Made by a program: the position numbers and the translations under genes. This document shows, piece by piece, positions 23,941 to 37,136 of a stretch of 64,000 bases of DNA. Source of the DNA: Lineus longissimus. Taxonomy: Eukaryota; Nemertea; Pilidiophora; Heteronemertea; Lineidae. The stretch lies in the NCBI RefSeq assembly GCF_910592395.1, contig NC_088308.1, forward strand, positions 21,095,501-21,159,500, in the 5' to 3' direction. The notes below the pieces were generated by a model, which made no database searches, had not been told where the DNA came from, and worked only from the letters and a program-made list of their open reading frames with translations. Every line of letters starts with the position of its first letter. Position 1 is the stretch's first letter.

Positions 23941-26573
23941 GCACTGATGAGGAGAGACAAATTAATTAGTTTGGCTAGTTAAGTCCGTTCCATTGGGGCC
24001 GGGCTACTTGTAATATCCTATAGGACAATGAAATCACGGATGTAGCCCTGATGAAATGTATTACAGAGAATCCAAGAATCTATAGGGGCCTAAAGGGTTA
24101 AAATTTGAACACTCCAAATCGCCTCCTTCAAGGAGCAAACAGAATTGTGTGAAATATACCCTACCCTCAAAAGTTATCAATTGGTATATATTTACATGTA
24201 CATCTGACTGGTCCTATATGATACTTCCTGTTTCCTTACGGAAATTTCGAAATTTAAGGGCGCGGTTATCAAAATGTGATCATATTCTTCTACCCGTTGT
24301 CACATAACCTAATGTTCCTAGGGAGGAAAGTTTCTAATTTTTGATGACAGATAACGGTGCACTGCCGTGCATGGCATGGCAGGTAAGACCGATGGCAACT
24401 TCCGCCAGACGTCGAGGTAAACTTACGTTTGCGACAGTATTCTTTGCCTGTATCTCCGGATCCATAACACGCTCAGCGCTATTGTGAGTTTACATGTCAT
24501 GTGTCTTTCCATGCATCCTGTTGCTGATGATAAAAGTGTCACGCACCATTTCACTTTGATATTGCCGCGGATTATGTCAGCGTTAAATGACAACTAGTGC
24601 ATGTAATCATTGGTACGATATTAGTAATTCTGTAAATTAAATTTGCTTCAAATGAATGGCTTTGCCCTGTGCGTGGTTTCAGAGGAGAACGAAGGTTATG
24701 TTTGTCATTAATAATTCAAATTTATAATCAGTCCGTAATCTAGATTCGTCAATATGACATAACATACAATGTATAAGATAATCCAGTTGGTGACTACGAA
24801 AAATCGACAACTTGCCAAAGTAAATATTGTGTTACTTTCATTGATTGACCTTCACCTCTGCCACATCCAGTATGACATTAGGTAGGTTTCGCAACCCCTA
24901 CTCATCCGAAGTACGAAGTACGAAAGTTTGTGGTGTCGGCATCAAGTCCTGCGTGTATTAGAGACTTTTCGCAAAAACCCCGAAACGTCCAGGTGAACGC
25001 CTATCCCACTGTTCGACGTGTGTGTCAATACAATCAGTTTATTCTTTATTTGATAGACCCTGGTTTATCTAAGCAGCATCATCGAGAAAAAAGCCATGGA
25101 TGAAGCGGGATTATTGATAAATCGGTTTGTACCTCACGCTTTGGTTCAAGACATAGTGCAACTTAATCTGGTTAAATATCAGTTTGAATAAATCTAACGG
25201 CCAAAATATATCAGATCATATCATATCCTAGTTTGACAAGTGAGCTATCGTAAGCCGTCAGGCAATGCTCCAATAAAGTCGTAGTTACTCTTAAGGTTGT
25301 GGTATTTTGCTGTTGGCTGTAGTGTTGAAATGATGATAGCCATGTAGGAAAAATATATTATTGCCTCCACAAATTGTCCAACAATGAAGCCCACATAGTT
25401 TAGTTTTGGGTGTGGTCGTGGCCGCTTATTTCATTTGGCAATGTGCATGTTCCATGACATTCCAGAAATATGTAACGATTGCCTATTTTAACATTTTCAT
25501 AAATAAAAGACTTATTCTAGGATAGATTTTCTTTGTTGACTTACTACGACATGCCAACCTCCCAAACGCAAAGGAGGCCTTTGTATCATTCGTAAAATAC
25601 ACTAAAAATACATACCCGGCTGAAAATGGCATGATTCGGACTATCTCGTGTATGATGAAGTCCAATTTCATGAAGGCTAATACAAGTACATGTAGTGTAT
25701 TTACGGTGGTACATTGTATCTTACGATCCAATGGCACATGCGTACAATTCAAGGGAAATTCATCCTGACATAACCAGTGGTTTTCAGTGTACCCCTCCAT
25801 TGTATCAAAAACTCGTCTCAGGATGGAGAAATTCGACTCAAAGTTATCATTCATTCAGCAGTGATCATGATAACATACCCAATCGATTTTAAAATGCACG
25901 TATTTTATCCAATCCATCCCTCAGTGGCTGCATTGCATAGTGTCAGTCAAAATTCAATCAAAAAATTACTCTTCATGTTTTGGATGATCGTCTCCCCGAC
26001 CAAAAGACTCCCAGGTTCGACCGCAAGGCAAATTATTCTTCATTGTCCCTAGGCCACGCTGCACGAATGACCACCGTATGAAACATGTATAGACTGGCAA
26101 TTGACGAATTAACGGAATGAACGGAAGATGATGGAACCTGATTTAAAATGAAGAAAAAAAACAATTGGTGTCCGATTATCTCGTGTATAGGGAAGAAAAT
26201 TGACTTCCCAGCATGGCATTCTGTAACAAAGTCTCGTGACTCTAATCATGAGCCGAACAATACAGGCCTATATCTTGGCCTTTGGTGTGACCTAGATGAC
26301 TTGCCTTGCCTTGTGAATGAATCTCTTATAAAAAAGTATTGTATATATCGTTGATATGCTTGATATATATAAAGTATATCTATCAGGTCGCACTTATATA
26401 ATTCCGATGTGAGCCCACATGTACATGATCTTGAGCCGAGGCCTAACTCAAAAGTCTAATGAACAAACCGAGGCACATGACAGTCATGATATATAATATT
26501 CAGTCGTCTTAAACCGAAGGAGAGAAGAAGCTGCTGGAACGCTGAGGAAGTTCTATTCGACAGCACTCTCACC
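23941..26573. other. Intergenic: receptor 3' flank and ABCG2 upstream region
   Basis: No gene seen. It contains one degenerate copy of a small repeat at 24961-25018. The last 70 bases or so before 26574 are probably ABCG2 5' UTR. TATA-like runs occur at 26340-26375, but I cannot say which, if any, acts as a promoter. An open frame at 25483-25854 (-) has no domain. Confidence 0.45.
24961..25018 (+). repeat. Half copy of small palindromic repeat P1
   Basis: The stretch from gagacttttcgcaaa through gtgaacgcctatcccactgttc matches 38249-38301 at most positions. The right-hand inverted arm seen in the other copy is not recognisable here. Confidence 0.6.
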
Positions 26574-27982
26574 ATGAAGGTAAGTTGAAATACGCATCAC
26601 GTCCTTCTCCTGCTTTCTGCAAAAGTTTGGTTTTCCCGAGCTACCACCAGCGGGCAGAGGACGCTGAAAGAACATCCTGGGTTTGCAATATCTGCTTTTC
26701 AAGTTAAAAAGAGAGGTATTAAACTGCATGGAGTACCTCGTAGTATCTCTTGGGACTCTTGGGTTATCAACTTGATACAACGTCTTGGCAGCAAAAATAT
26801 AATATTTTAACTGTAAACAATCTGCCCACGCGGAACGAGATGAAACTTCTTGCCCACCCGTATAGTCCCATGATACTTTCTGTGGTCCGTGCCCCGGTTT
26901 TGACGGTTTGCAGATGGTCCTAATCGTCAGCCAATCTTTAGAAGTTGACAAAGAAATGTAAACTAAACCTCAATGCTCAGTTCTGGTCAGCATGCGTTGC
27001 TGCTACATTATGCTAGCGGTAAATACTAGTGTAAGTGATTTGTTACCCTTCATTCTTTGTCTTTTCAGGGTTATTCGCTTCGAGATGAGAAGGTATGCAT
27101 GTCTATTCCATAGTTCAATGACTAATCGGAATCATCACTAGTACATATATGTATCATAAATTCAATATTATAGGTTAAACTATATGTCTATTTACTAAAA
27201 AGACTGCGCACAACTTCTCACTGACATGATGGGATGGATCCATGATAGGATGGATCAGACTTTCAGCGTTCACCAACTGAATGCATTCATACGTGTAGAT
27301 GGACACATTGCAGCAAAGTGTCTGTTTCAGCCGTAGCTTGAGAATTACAACGCACTCTACATTTTAAAAGGCCGTGAAAATTTTATACATGTATAGGCCT
27401 AAGGTCATTGCCACGTGATGCTAACATGCTATCCCTCTTGTTGCCCCGTGCTAGTTCCACGACTACCGCTTATGCGCTGATAATAGTCTCGTCCGACGAT
27501 CGATATTTCCATGATACCGCTAACATCATTGAGTCATTGACTGGTTGCGAGGTAGGCTTTAAACCCATTGATTTTATCCAGCTAGCTTGACTCGGTATAC
27601 ATGTAAATGTATATCAGATGTACGCAACATGAGCTATTAAATGCGCCTGCTGTGTATATACAATGTAAGCAGGTTTAGACCCTCATTACCGGCAGAGAGA
27701 AATGGCCGTACACCCCTTGCAGGTACAAATGGAAAATAAGGAGGTAGGTTGGTGATGAATTCGTAACCGCGCAAAATAACCCTGAATGTCAGCCTCAATA
27801 ACCCTGTCACATCTTTCAACTTTGTGTGAACACATGTGACTGTGATGACTGTATTTTACCAGTTGGTGTTTATGGCAATTGAATCCCTTGTCCAACGCTG
27901 CCGGACAGCGGTCATGTATGGCAGAATACACACTATTATTTTCAATCATTATCATTCTCGTCGTTGTCGTCATCATTTTGTT

Positions 27983-28017
<35 letters not shown>

Positions 28018-31000
28018 TATCATCGCAGTCAACTTATCATCGTCGTCGTCAAGAGCATAGAACTCTTATGAGTCTTGTCGGCATATTGGAATTACAAATA
28101 CATGTATGATACGGTTTTCTTTTTGTCCTGACACTAATCTTTAATATTCATGTCATCCTTGAATCCAATTTCTGCGCTTCGATTTCATTGGTTTCAAACT
28201 AAGAGTCTTTTATTTGAAAGGTTCTGGTTTCAACAATAATTGTCGACTCCTGACGTAAAGTTAAAATTATATATAAGTATATAACCCAACTTCTTAAAGT
28301 TCGTAACTTTCCGAAACATATTCCGCTTAGTCATGCACACCATGAATTTCACAGGCCAGGGACTTGCGTAAAATTAGGCGTTTTGGCCCTCTCGCAATGT
28401 ATTGCTATATCATTGGTATACGTTTACGCCGTATACATATACGCCAGAAGTCGAAGAAGAAACACTTCGAAAATTTGCCGACTTTATAATTATTTGAAGT
28501 GTATATCCAAAAAGAACTCAGTATGCTGTTTCACACTTTAAAAAAAGGCAAATAAGAAGTTTACGCTCATGTAGACGGTCTGGTTGCCGACCCGTCAAAT
28601 TTCTTGCAGTTGTTTTTATCACAACAAAACATGTAAATTGGCAGCGAAAGGTACAATGATGGATCACATTCACCTCCACATATAACATTTTTCAGCAACC
28701 AATCCTACAAGGCAATGGCGGCTACGGGTCGACCATCGATGCGTTTGGAACTCCAGTCAAGGTGAACGGCCAAGCGGGCGAGGATAAAGGGAGTACCATT
28801 TCCTTCCACAATGTGGATTACTGTATAAAACAATCACAGAAATGCTGCGGGTGCTGCAAGCCAAAATCAGTCAAATGGATTCTCAGGAATGTCGAGTAAG
28901 AAATTTGCCAAACAAATTCCGATGCGCAACGCCAGGAAGCCAACTTAAGCTAGCATAGGTTGAATTCGCAAAACGATTCGTATTTTTCCTTACATGTTCT
29001 CTTCTTATTACTCTTCTGACACACGGTGTTGGCGTTCTCTGGCATAGAAACCATAAGCTTTATTCTTTATCCAACACATTATACACGATGATGTTACTAC
29101 GAGATAAACAAATCGGGAAAACGGATAAAACTATTTCCCACACTATCAATTTCGTGTTTGTTGTAATTTCTTCTATTTTAAAATATATGTATAAAGGTAC
29201 AAATTCGTGCTGGGAAACAGTTCAGCGCAGCCGTCAAATAGATACTTTTCGCTATATTTTCAGGGGTGTTTTCAAACCAGGAATGAATGCAATCCTCGGA
29301 CCAACTGGAAGTGGGAAATCATCGTAAGTTCCAAGCCAGAGCAGGATAAATTTTAAGCTGAAAAAGCACTTCTAGGCTGGCAGTTGCGGTTGAGGAATTC
29401 CCACTTTACTCGGAAATCATTTTGAATTGGCTCTCTTTCCTGTAGGTGGCTACACTAAATTTTCTTTCAGCTCATTTGAAGTGTACTATCTTCTTATTTG
29501 ACAATTGAAGGGCTATTTTTTGACTGGCCTCTTTGTTTTTATTTCAATAGTTTGTTGGATGTGCTTGCCGACAGGAAAGACAGAAGTGGTCTCGAGGGAA
29601 ACGTCCTGATTGACGGACACAGAATGCCTGACGATTTTAAATGTAGGTCGGGATATGTTGTGCAGGTAAGGTGATGACATTCCTATATTATACCTTCAAT
29701 AAAAATACTGAAAATAGTGTTTGCGAGTTAATACTTGGCAATTAGTGTTAAAGTTAAACTTGTTTTCATTGACACGCATAGTATGTGCCTCTTGTTCTTA
29801 AATGTTTATTAAAGCTTTCTTGTGACTTCGTTCCCGATTTCAGGATGATTTGATCATGGGCACACTCACAGTCCGTGAGAACCTTCACTTCTCAGCAGCA
29901 ATGCGTCTCAGTTCTGACATATCAGCTAAGGAAAGGGAAGACAGAGTCAACGCCATTATAGCAGAGTTGAATTTAGAGAAATGCGCCGATACTAAGGTAT
30001 GTGTAAAAGTTAAAACTTAACTCTAGATCTGTCTTTTCCATTTTCCCCGTGGTCCCCCTTTTCATAAAATGGACTGGAGTATAAATTCCCGCCTGGTTGA
30101 TTAGGTGAGGTATTGCTGCCAATTTTTGCCGTCTGAGTAGACCCTGGCAATGGTATTTTATAATATTCCTAGGGCTGGCATCAAAGTGGTCTAAGATTTC
30201 ATTTTTCTATTCCTTTCTTTCAGATGCAATCAAGAAACAGATCAAAGCTTACTTATGTTTCATGTGTTAGTTCTTACACACTTATTGGTGAAATTTCTTG
30301 TTTTCCAGATTGGCACGGCATTTATCCGTGGTGTGTCTGGAGGTGAGAAGAAGAGATGCTGCATAGGAATGGAGCTTATCACCCAACCAAAGATACTCTT
30401 CCTCGACGAGCCGACCACGGGCCTTGATGCCAATACTGCATACTCTGTCATGAAGTTACTCCACAGGTGCGTGTTACTGAATGAGATAGGGAAGAAAAGA
30501 GGTTGAGCTTTATTTTACTTTAAAAATACAAGCAATGGAGGTTCATGTAGATCCTTGGTTACGTATGTCCGTCTCTGGATGTGCCTGCGGCAAAATCGTC
30601 GTTTAAGATGGCCTATGAATGAAACTCTTGGGATGCTCCTTCTCGCCATGACCATACTGTAACTGGACATTTCATAGTCTGATCACGTCTCATCCGTTAC
30701 CCGTTCCCTATCCAGGCTTTCTCGCCGGAACCGTACCATCGTCTTCTCCATCCACCAGCCACGTTACAATATCTTCAAGCAGTTCGATACCTTGATGCTC
30801 CTGAACGAGGGGGAAGTCGTTTACCACGGTCCTTCGAGCGATGCGTTAGATTTCTTCAGTGGACTTGGATACGAGTGCGAGGCCCATAACAATCCACCCG
30901 ATTTCTTCCTTGATGTCATAAATGGCACGATCGAGTCAACGAATGATAGTACGTATACATGCACTTATCGGGTTATTTTCTATCGTGTTCATGTATATAT

Positions 31001-34000
31001 TTCTGTTAAGACTTGGTAGCGCTTTGCTAATGGATGCCATGTAAGCATGTCTCACCTCAGTGCACTGCTGATGCTGCTGGCTGCTTGTGCTCTCATGCCT
31101 TTCCCTTAGCTAGTCATCTGCCATTTCCTAGCCTTACATTGAAGCTGGTCAAATGTCATTGATCGCAAGAACAATCAGCAAATTGAAATTCGTCTATCTA
31201 AATCTGGTTATACTACAGCTGGTCTGAAGTATATATCCTAGAATATCATCATTTCATGAAGCCTCCCCATTACAACTTCACAGTTACCGTTCATACTCTA
31301 TTGGTCTTACAGCTTCACGCCGAAGCATGAAAATAAAAGGACACGTTAACTGTTCTTTCAAACATAGTCGTGGCAAGTCCGATTTGTGTTTTTTTAAATG
31401 GTAGTAGTGCTAGGGCCACCGTACTAGTTAGCCCCGTGTCGCTTATAGTCAGCCCCCTGTAGCTACCTCGCCGGTAGATCAGATCAACCCACCATCATAT
31501 ACAAACCCCGGTGGCCTTTATAGACTCCTAAGGCAGTCTACTTCATCATACTTTCTATGAAGATGGTTTCTTAGGGGTGAGATGGGACGTGGCTGGTCAA
31601 CTACGTCAAGAGTGTAGGTAGCCCAATGCCCATAGTTATAATTAGACTGGTATCCCCTCCTCGTAGTCTATGCTTTCACAAGCCTTACGAAGTGCTACGA
31701 ACGAAGAAGTACAAAGTATGTAATGTTACTGTAATGATACCGACGATTTTTAAAGAAAATCCGATTCCTCCTACAATTAAGTATGAAATATGGTATACAG
31801 ATGTCGGGTAAATCAATTAGCACAGATTATCGTACTTTGCATTTCGCCGTCGTTCGAACGGATTGCGAAATCTTGTGGGGAGCAGCCCAGTCTGAAATAT
31901 AAGTTTAAATATTTTGATATGATATTAAATGTGTTACAGTGAAGGAAAGTTCAGCCTTGGAGATGGGAAATGTACATGTACATGAACATCGACGTCATGT
32001 ATTTCAAAATGATGCCTTTATTTCTGGTATGTTCAGAATTGATAATGTGAAATTCTTTCTGCATAATATTAACAAACTCTCTTCTGCAATTCCTTTACAT
32101 GTATAATCAAACCTTAACAGTTTTGACGCATTCTACTAACGGCGTTACTTTTTTCTCTTCATCGAAAATTCATCCTGGTACTTTGAGTTGTTTATCTTAA
32201 CTCATGTACGTACATGTGTACATGTTCATGTAATAGTTATTATAACCACAATGTATAAATTTTAGATTCCTCTAATTCATACTTCGAAAAAATAATTGTC
32301 GGCATAACAATTTTCCCCGTATGTATGATGAAATGTATAACCATCGCAAATGTAATACACGATGTTGTGGTAAAGTATAGACCATGTACTGAAGAACTGG
32401 AAATGAATATGTTACCGGAACGAGCATAACCAGAAATTCTTAAAACTTACGGAGTGATTTTAGTCAGTCATGTCAGTATAAACTGCACCCATTTACTAAT
32501 CCATTCAGCCGGCATTTCGTCAAAGTGAGTGATTTTATTTCGGAGAGGTCGAAGAAGATAATGTATCCATCATTGACTGGTTCTCATCACCATAACTTCG
32601 TATTGCCCGCGTTTGAAAACACCCCTTATTGAACCAACTCTGAGCAGAGCTTGCTGAGACGTCGTTTTTGTTAACATCAATTCAGTCTACTACTGAACCG
32701 ATGGCTGTAACCTTTCGGCTTTGTTTCGCTTTAACTGTGGTGAACTGATTTTTCAATCTTTTCCTTCAATATTACCACGAATCTTTCTACAGATGATGTG
32801 TTGAAGGGGTCCCCTGATTCTGCGGGCAATAGCTCGACCTCCATCAGCATAGACTATGACGTCCCGCATCAAGTGAACGTGATGGCGAGACAATATAGAG
32901 AGACCACCTGGTTCAAGAAGTAAGGAATCGTCTCTAGACTTATACATTCCTTCTATTTAACTCCTCTGCCATTGGCCTTTGTCGAATTTGGGCATTAGGT
33001 ATTCCAATCGGCCCGGCATTCCTTTACCTTCTCACCGGCTCTAGCCTCACTCCAGCTGCCAACATTGCTTTGGTATATCAAGCTTATGCGTACATGTACA
33101 TGTATTTGTATTAAAGTCGTATTGGTATTAATTTTAGTGGCATGTACGTTTCTGTATGCGGCCGTACCCTTTGGTCGAAATACCATCGTAAAATGATAAA
33201 ATGATAAGTTTGAATGCAAGTTCTATACTATCGTGTAAAGGGATGTCAACCGGAGCCGTTTCTGGCATATTCTAAGAGACCTGTTTAGTCATAAGAATGC
33301 CTTCAGAGAACATAAAGCCTTCACAACGCCCTTCAAATGACACAACACTATGATACACCCAGTCACAATCAAATACCTCTTCTTCAGAGTCCAGGAGGAA
33401 CTGACCCCCATCTTCAATGGTTACCAAGAGCGGATTTCTACCAATAATGAGGTTTCCTTCCCCTCGGTCGGGTATTCACGATCGTTCCCCGTCCAGTTTG
33501 GTCTGCTTGCCAAACGAGCAATCAAGAATGTCATCAGGAATCCATTTGCTTCCGTATTACAGGTACATTGTATAGTTATAGAAATATGCTGGTTTCGTAA
33601 AGAGAAGGTTCCATATTGAACCTTATCCAAGGAGAAGGTTCCATATGGGACCCTGGGGTGCGACATTACAAGAAGAGTGCTTCATGCACCGAGCTCAGGC
33701 AGCGAGGAGGTTCGATGAAGCACCTTATTCGAAAAAGTTCATATCGTGTGCGGATCTTATTACTTGCTGTCGTCCGATGGACGTCACCAGCAGCACTTTG
33801 CCAATTATTGTTCGAAACGCAATGTGTCTATCAAATAAAGGCGGCTTCTTTAGATCGACTCTCTGAAGAATCCCCTTTCAACTATTTCAGATTGTGATTC
33901 TTGTCTTCCTCGGGCTGATTGTTGGAATAATTTACCTACAACTTGACAGAGATCCTATCTACGGGGTCCAAAACAGGTAAACATATAATATCCGAGTAGT

Positions 34001-36057
34001 TTTAACATTTAATTTCGGCTGATTCTAACGCTATGATGTAATGTTTCTTCACTGGAGTTACCCGGACTAGTGTGTAGGATCCCAGATTCTGGGCCCAGAA
34101 AGGCACAACTATAATAAACTTTAATTTTACGTTAAGTTTAATGGGCTTTACAGTATATCAATGAAAGAAATAATGCCAAGTTCAAGTAAGTGATAAGTCT
34201 GGGGATGATTTGTTTTGTTCTGTTAGTTAATCCATGAGTAAATGTACACGTACATGTACTGGTGCATATACCTTAAACTCGACTATAATGATATAAATGT
34301 ATAAATCTCATCGGCCTATTTCAGAGTTGGTGTGTTTTTTTTCGTCACTATGAACATGGTGTTTGGGAATCTCGGAGCCATAGAACTGTTTATATCTGAG
34401 CGGGCGTTATTCTTGTGAGTATGTCTCTAAGACGGAGCAGTGCCATCATTGACAAAGATATCGTGATATTTCGAGTTATCGACGTGAAAACTGTACCGTG
34501 ATGGTTCGAAGTGGGACGGAACACATACCGTGACAGGCACGAGGCATCATCCGAACTCTGCGCACTGATCTTCCTTACTCGCTCAACAGGATGGAGCATT
34601 AAAAGTATTCCTTTTAACTTTGGCTGCTTTGTGAGTCTCAAGAACGTCAAGTTGGTTAAAAGCGTCAAGAAGTCAAAGTATCAAGACCCAATCGTCTATT
34701 CTTTCTTCTTGCAGCCACGAACATGTGAGTGGTTACTATAGGGTATCCTCATACTTTCTCGCGAAGATCTTTTGTGATGTCATACCGGTCAGATGTGTAC
34801 CTCTGATTCCTTTCTCAGCAATTGTGTATTTCATGGTTGGTAAGTGATCATAATGTGCGAATACTCTAGTTTCACCGATGTAAGTCAGGTTCTGAATATT
34901 AAATTTTGGCAATAGATATGAACGGTTGTAGTTTTACCACACGATTTAGTTGTACGTGTATTAGAATTTGGTATTACTATTGCATTATTTCATAACTGCT
35001 CTGTCAAGACACTCTCGATTTCAGAATGGTTCGCACCCGTTCCCTACTCTAAAAATGTATACTTCTTGTTTCCAGGACTAGACGTATCTGCTGCAAAATT
35101 CTTCATCTTCCTGCTAAATCTGGTAGTGACCACTCTAGCCGCCTGTAGCTTCGCCTTCTTCTTCAGTTCAAGCTTCTCAGTGGTGGCGGTCGGGAACAGT
35201 ATGATTGCCCTCAGCTATGTTTTCATGATGGTAAGTTCCCCGGACTGTAACCGCAAAGTTCTTTCAAAGCATAAAGACAACTTGATGGAGAGAGGGACCC
35301 CTGACCTAGAAACATATTAAACTAGCCTAGTCTTCGGGTGGAGCTGTTACTTGCCAAAAACCTCCTCCATCGCCTAATTCTTGCCAACAATTAAAGCTCC
35401 ACTCTTGTGCTGTTTGGTGAGGCAACCAACACCTCCAGTTGGGTCTGGTATCAATACCCTAGTGTGCGTCGTCTAACAAAGTCTTTTTGTTTCTAAGGTG
35501 TTTAGCGGCCTTCTGATCAACCTGGCAACTATTGCTGAGTGGCTCAGGTGGATAAAATATCTCAGCATCTTCAGATACTCCTTAGCGAGTCTCTCAATCA
35601 ACGAAATGAAAGACATGGAATTCTGCGCGACCTACAACGGCACAGAAGAATGGTAAGTTACATATTTCCGCGAACACAAGATGGAGATTTATGCTTTTGC
35701 AGAGCTGTCGACATCAGTGTTTACTGTCAAACTGCATGGTGCTGGTAGAGTCTCAGAGGCAGGGATTTCATTGTCACTGTATTTGCGCTTGAAGGAGTTG
35801 CGACAGCTTGTGGCTGCTAGTTAGGTGATGCGCCGGCTCCACAAACGAAAGTGTAGTTTTGTTTTGGACAGTTTTCTTGATAGCTATACTTCTTTACTTT
35901 CAGCTCCCAGGCCGGCAACACCTATCTTGAACAGCAGGGCATTGACTATAAAACTGAATGGGACCTCTGGGTGAACATTGTTGCTCTCTCCGCCATGGTC
36001 GTCATCATCATGACTCTGGCGTACTTCAGGTTGCGTTTCATCAACAAGCTCCGATAG
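26574..36057 (+). CDS. ABCG2: ABC transporter G family member 2 (half-transporter)
   Basis: ATP-driven multidrug/urate-type exporter that works as a homodimer in the plasma membrane. Exons: 26574-26579, 27069-27092, 28696-28895, 29264-29323, 29551-29665, 29844-29996, 30309-30466, 30716-30948, 32793-32919, 33388-33562, 33891-33976, 34325-34414, 34715-34839, 35076-35230, 35498-35652, 35904-36057. They join into 671 residues (human 655). The nucleotide-binding domain comes first: Walker A GPTGSGKS (89-96), signature VSGGEKKR (195-202), Walker B ILFLDEP with Glu220, H-loop His252. Six membrane helices follow. [10 protein letters not shown] keeps the substrate-selectivity Arg (485, human 482), and NMVF keeps the pocket Phe (human 439). 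The last loop has NGT glycosylation at 616 but only two cysteines (612, 621). The first coding exon encodes only Met-Lys. Assignment is very secure. Confidence 0.96.
27983..28025 (+). repeat. (ATC)n microsatellite
   Basis: About fourteen nearly perfect ATC units in ABCG2 intron 2, ending in tatcatcgc. The long Ile or Ser runs it encodes in any frame are artefacts. Confidence 0.95.
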
Positions 36058-37136
36058 TGTCACAGCTACAGAGCAGTAACTTGACAATCAGTCTGTGCAG
36101 ATTGATATGTATATACATGTGTTGTACCACATATTTAGAACTGTCGAGGCCTAGTAAAGAATGGACACAGACTTCTGAGGTTCCTAACACATCTTGCCCT
36201 CGACAAGGTTGAAAATTCACTTTCCGCCGGGTAATCTTCATCCACGAGATCGGACAGAGTTTTCGGATTCCTTTTAGAGACGTTATTGGTCTGGTTGTCC
36301 CGCAGAGAAGCCAAGTGACAACTGTAAGGGAGTGAACTGGGACTTTGACTTGAGTCATGAGGGGCTGTACCATGAGAAATTAATACATGTATTCAATTGT
36401 CAATTGGAGACTTCGGGTCCATATTGCGATCGGCTATCTATAATTCTTTGAAGATGGATACCTTCACGGTAATCTTTGTCGCGTTCAAACACTGAATCTG
36501 CTTCGTATATATACCTACTGGGTTTTTTTCGAACTCGGATCTCATCTGCAGGAGAGTGAAAACTACGTATATGGGAAGGCCTGCAGCCGAGAAATGGAGA
36601 TGGATGTGTCAGGATAAGGTTGCTCAGCTTAGGATTTTAAAGCCGATTTTTTAAGAGGCACACTCGTATGTCTAAGTTATTAGTGTTATGTCATGATGCA
36701 GTGTATTTGATCGTCTCTGAGCACGTCTTCGTTTTAATTTGGCTTTTAATACCTGATTGTTTATGCTTTTTGAAAATTGGTGCACAATCATATCATATCT
36801 TTTTGTAAATGAGTACTAAAAAAAGTGTTTTTCAGAAAGATCTGGCCAAATGTACTCTGGCTAGCTCACCTCTTGTCACTGAACTATAATAGTGTGATCA
36901 CAAATCATGCTACACAGCCCTGGGCAGCCGGTGTCATAGTTGACCCACATTATAGTTGACACCGTGAAAGAGCACTGGCAAGGTCTATATATACCCTAAG
37001 GATAATCTACATGTATGTAGTATTGTGCAACACCAATATGTTGATAAATGCCACAGTGATCTGGTCACATTCAGGAGTTCAACTAAGTACCTTTGGCCAG
37101 AACGATGTAAAAAACACCTTTTACGTCTGAAATAAA
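36058..37136 (+). other. Probable ABCG2 3' UTR with poly(A) signal
   Basis: No coding frame follows the ABCG2 stop. The AATAAA at 37131-37136 is the first clear canonical poly(A) signal after the stop. The implied 3' UTR is about 1.1 kb. Confidence 0.5.

Noticed and set aside
25483-25854. Minus-strand open frame of 123 codons
   Set aside because: No domain, unconvincing composition, and no neighbouring exon that would join in phase.
26553-26951. Minus-strand open frame of 132 codons
   Set aside because: It lies across ABCG2 exon 1 and intron 1 on the opposite strand and has no recognisable content.
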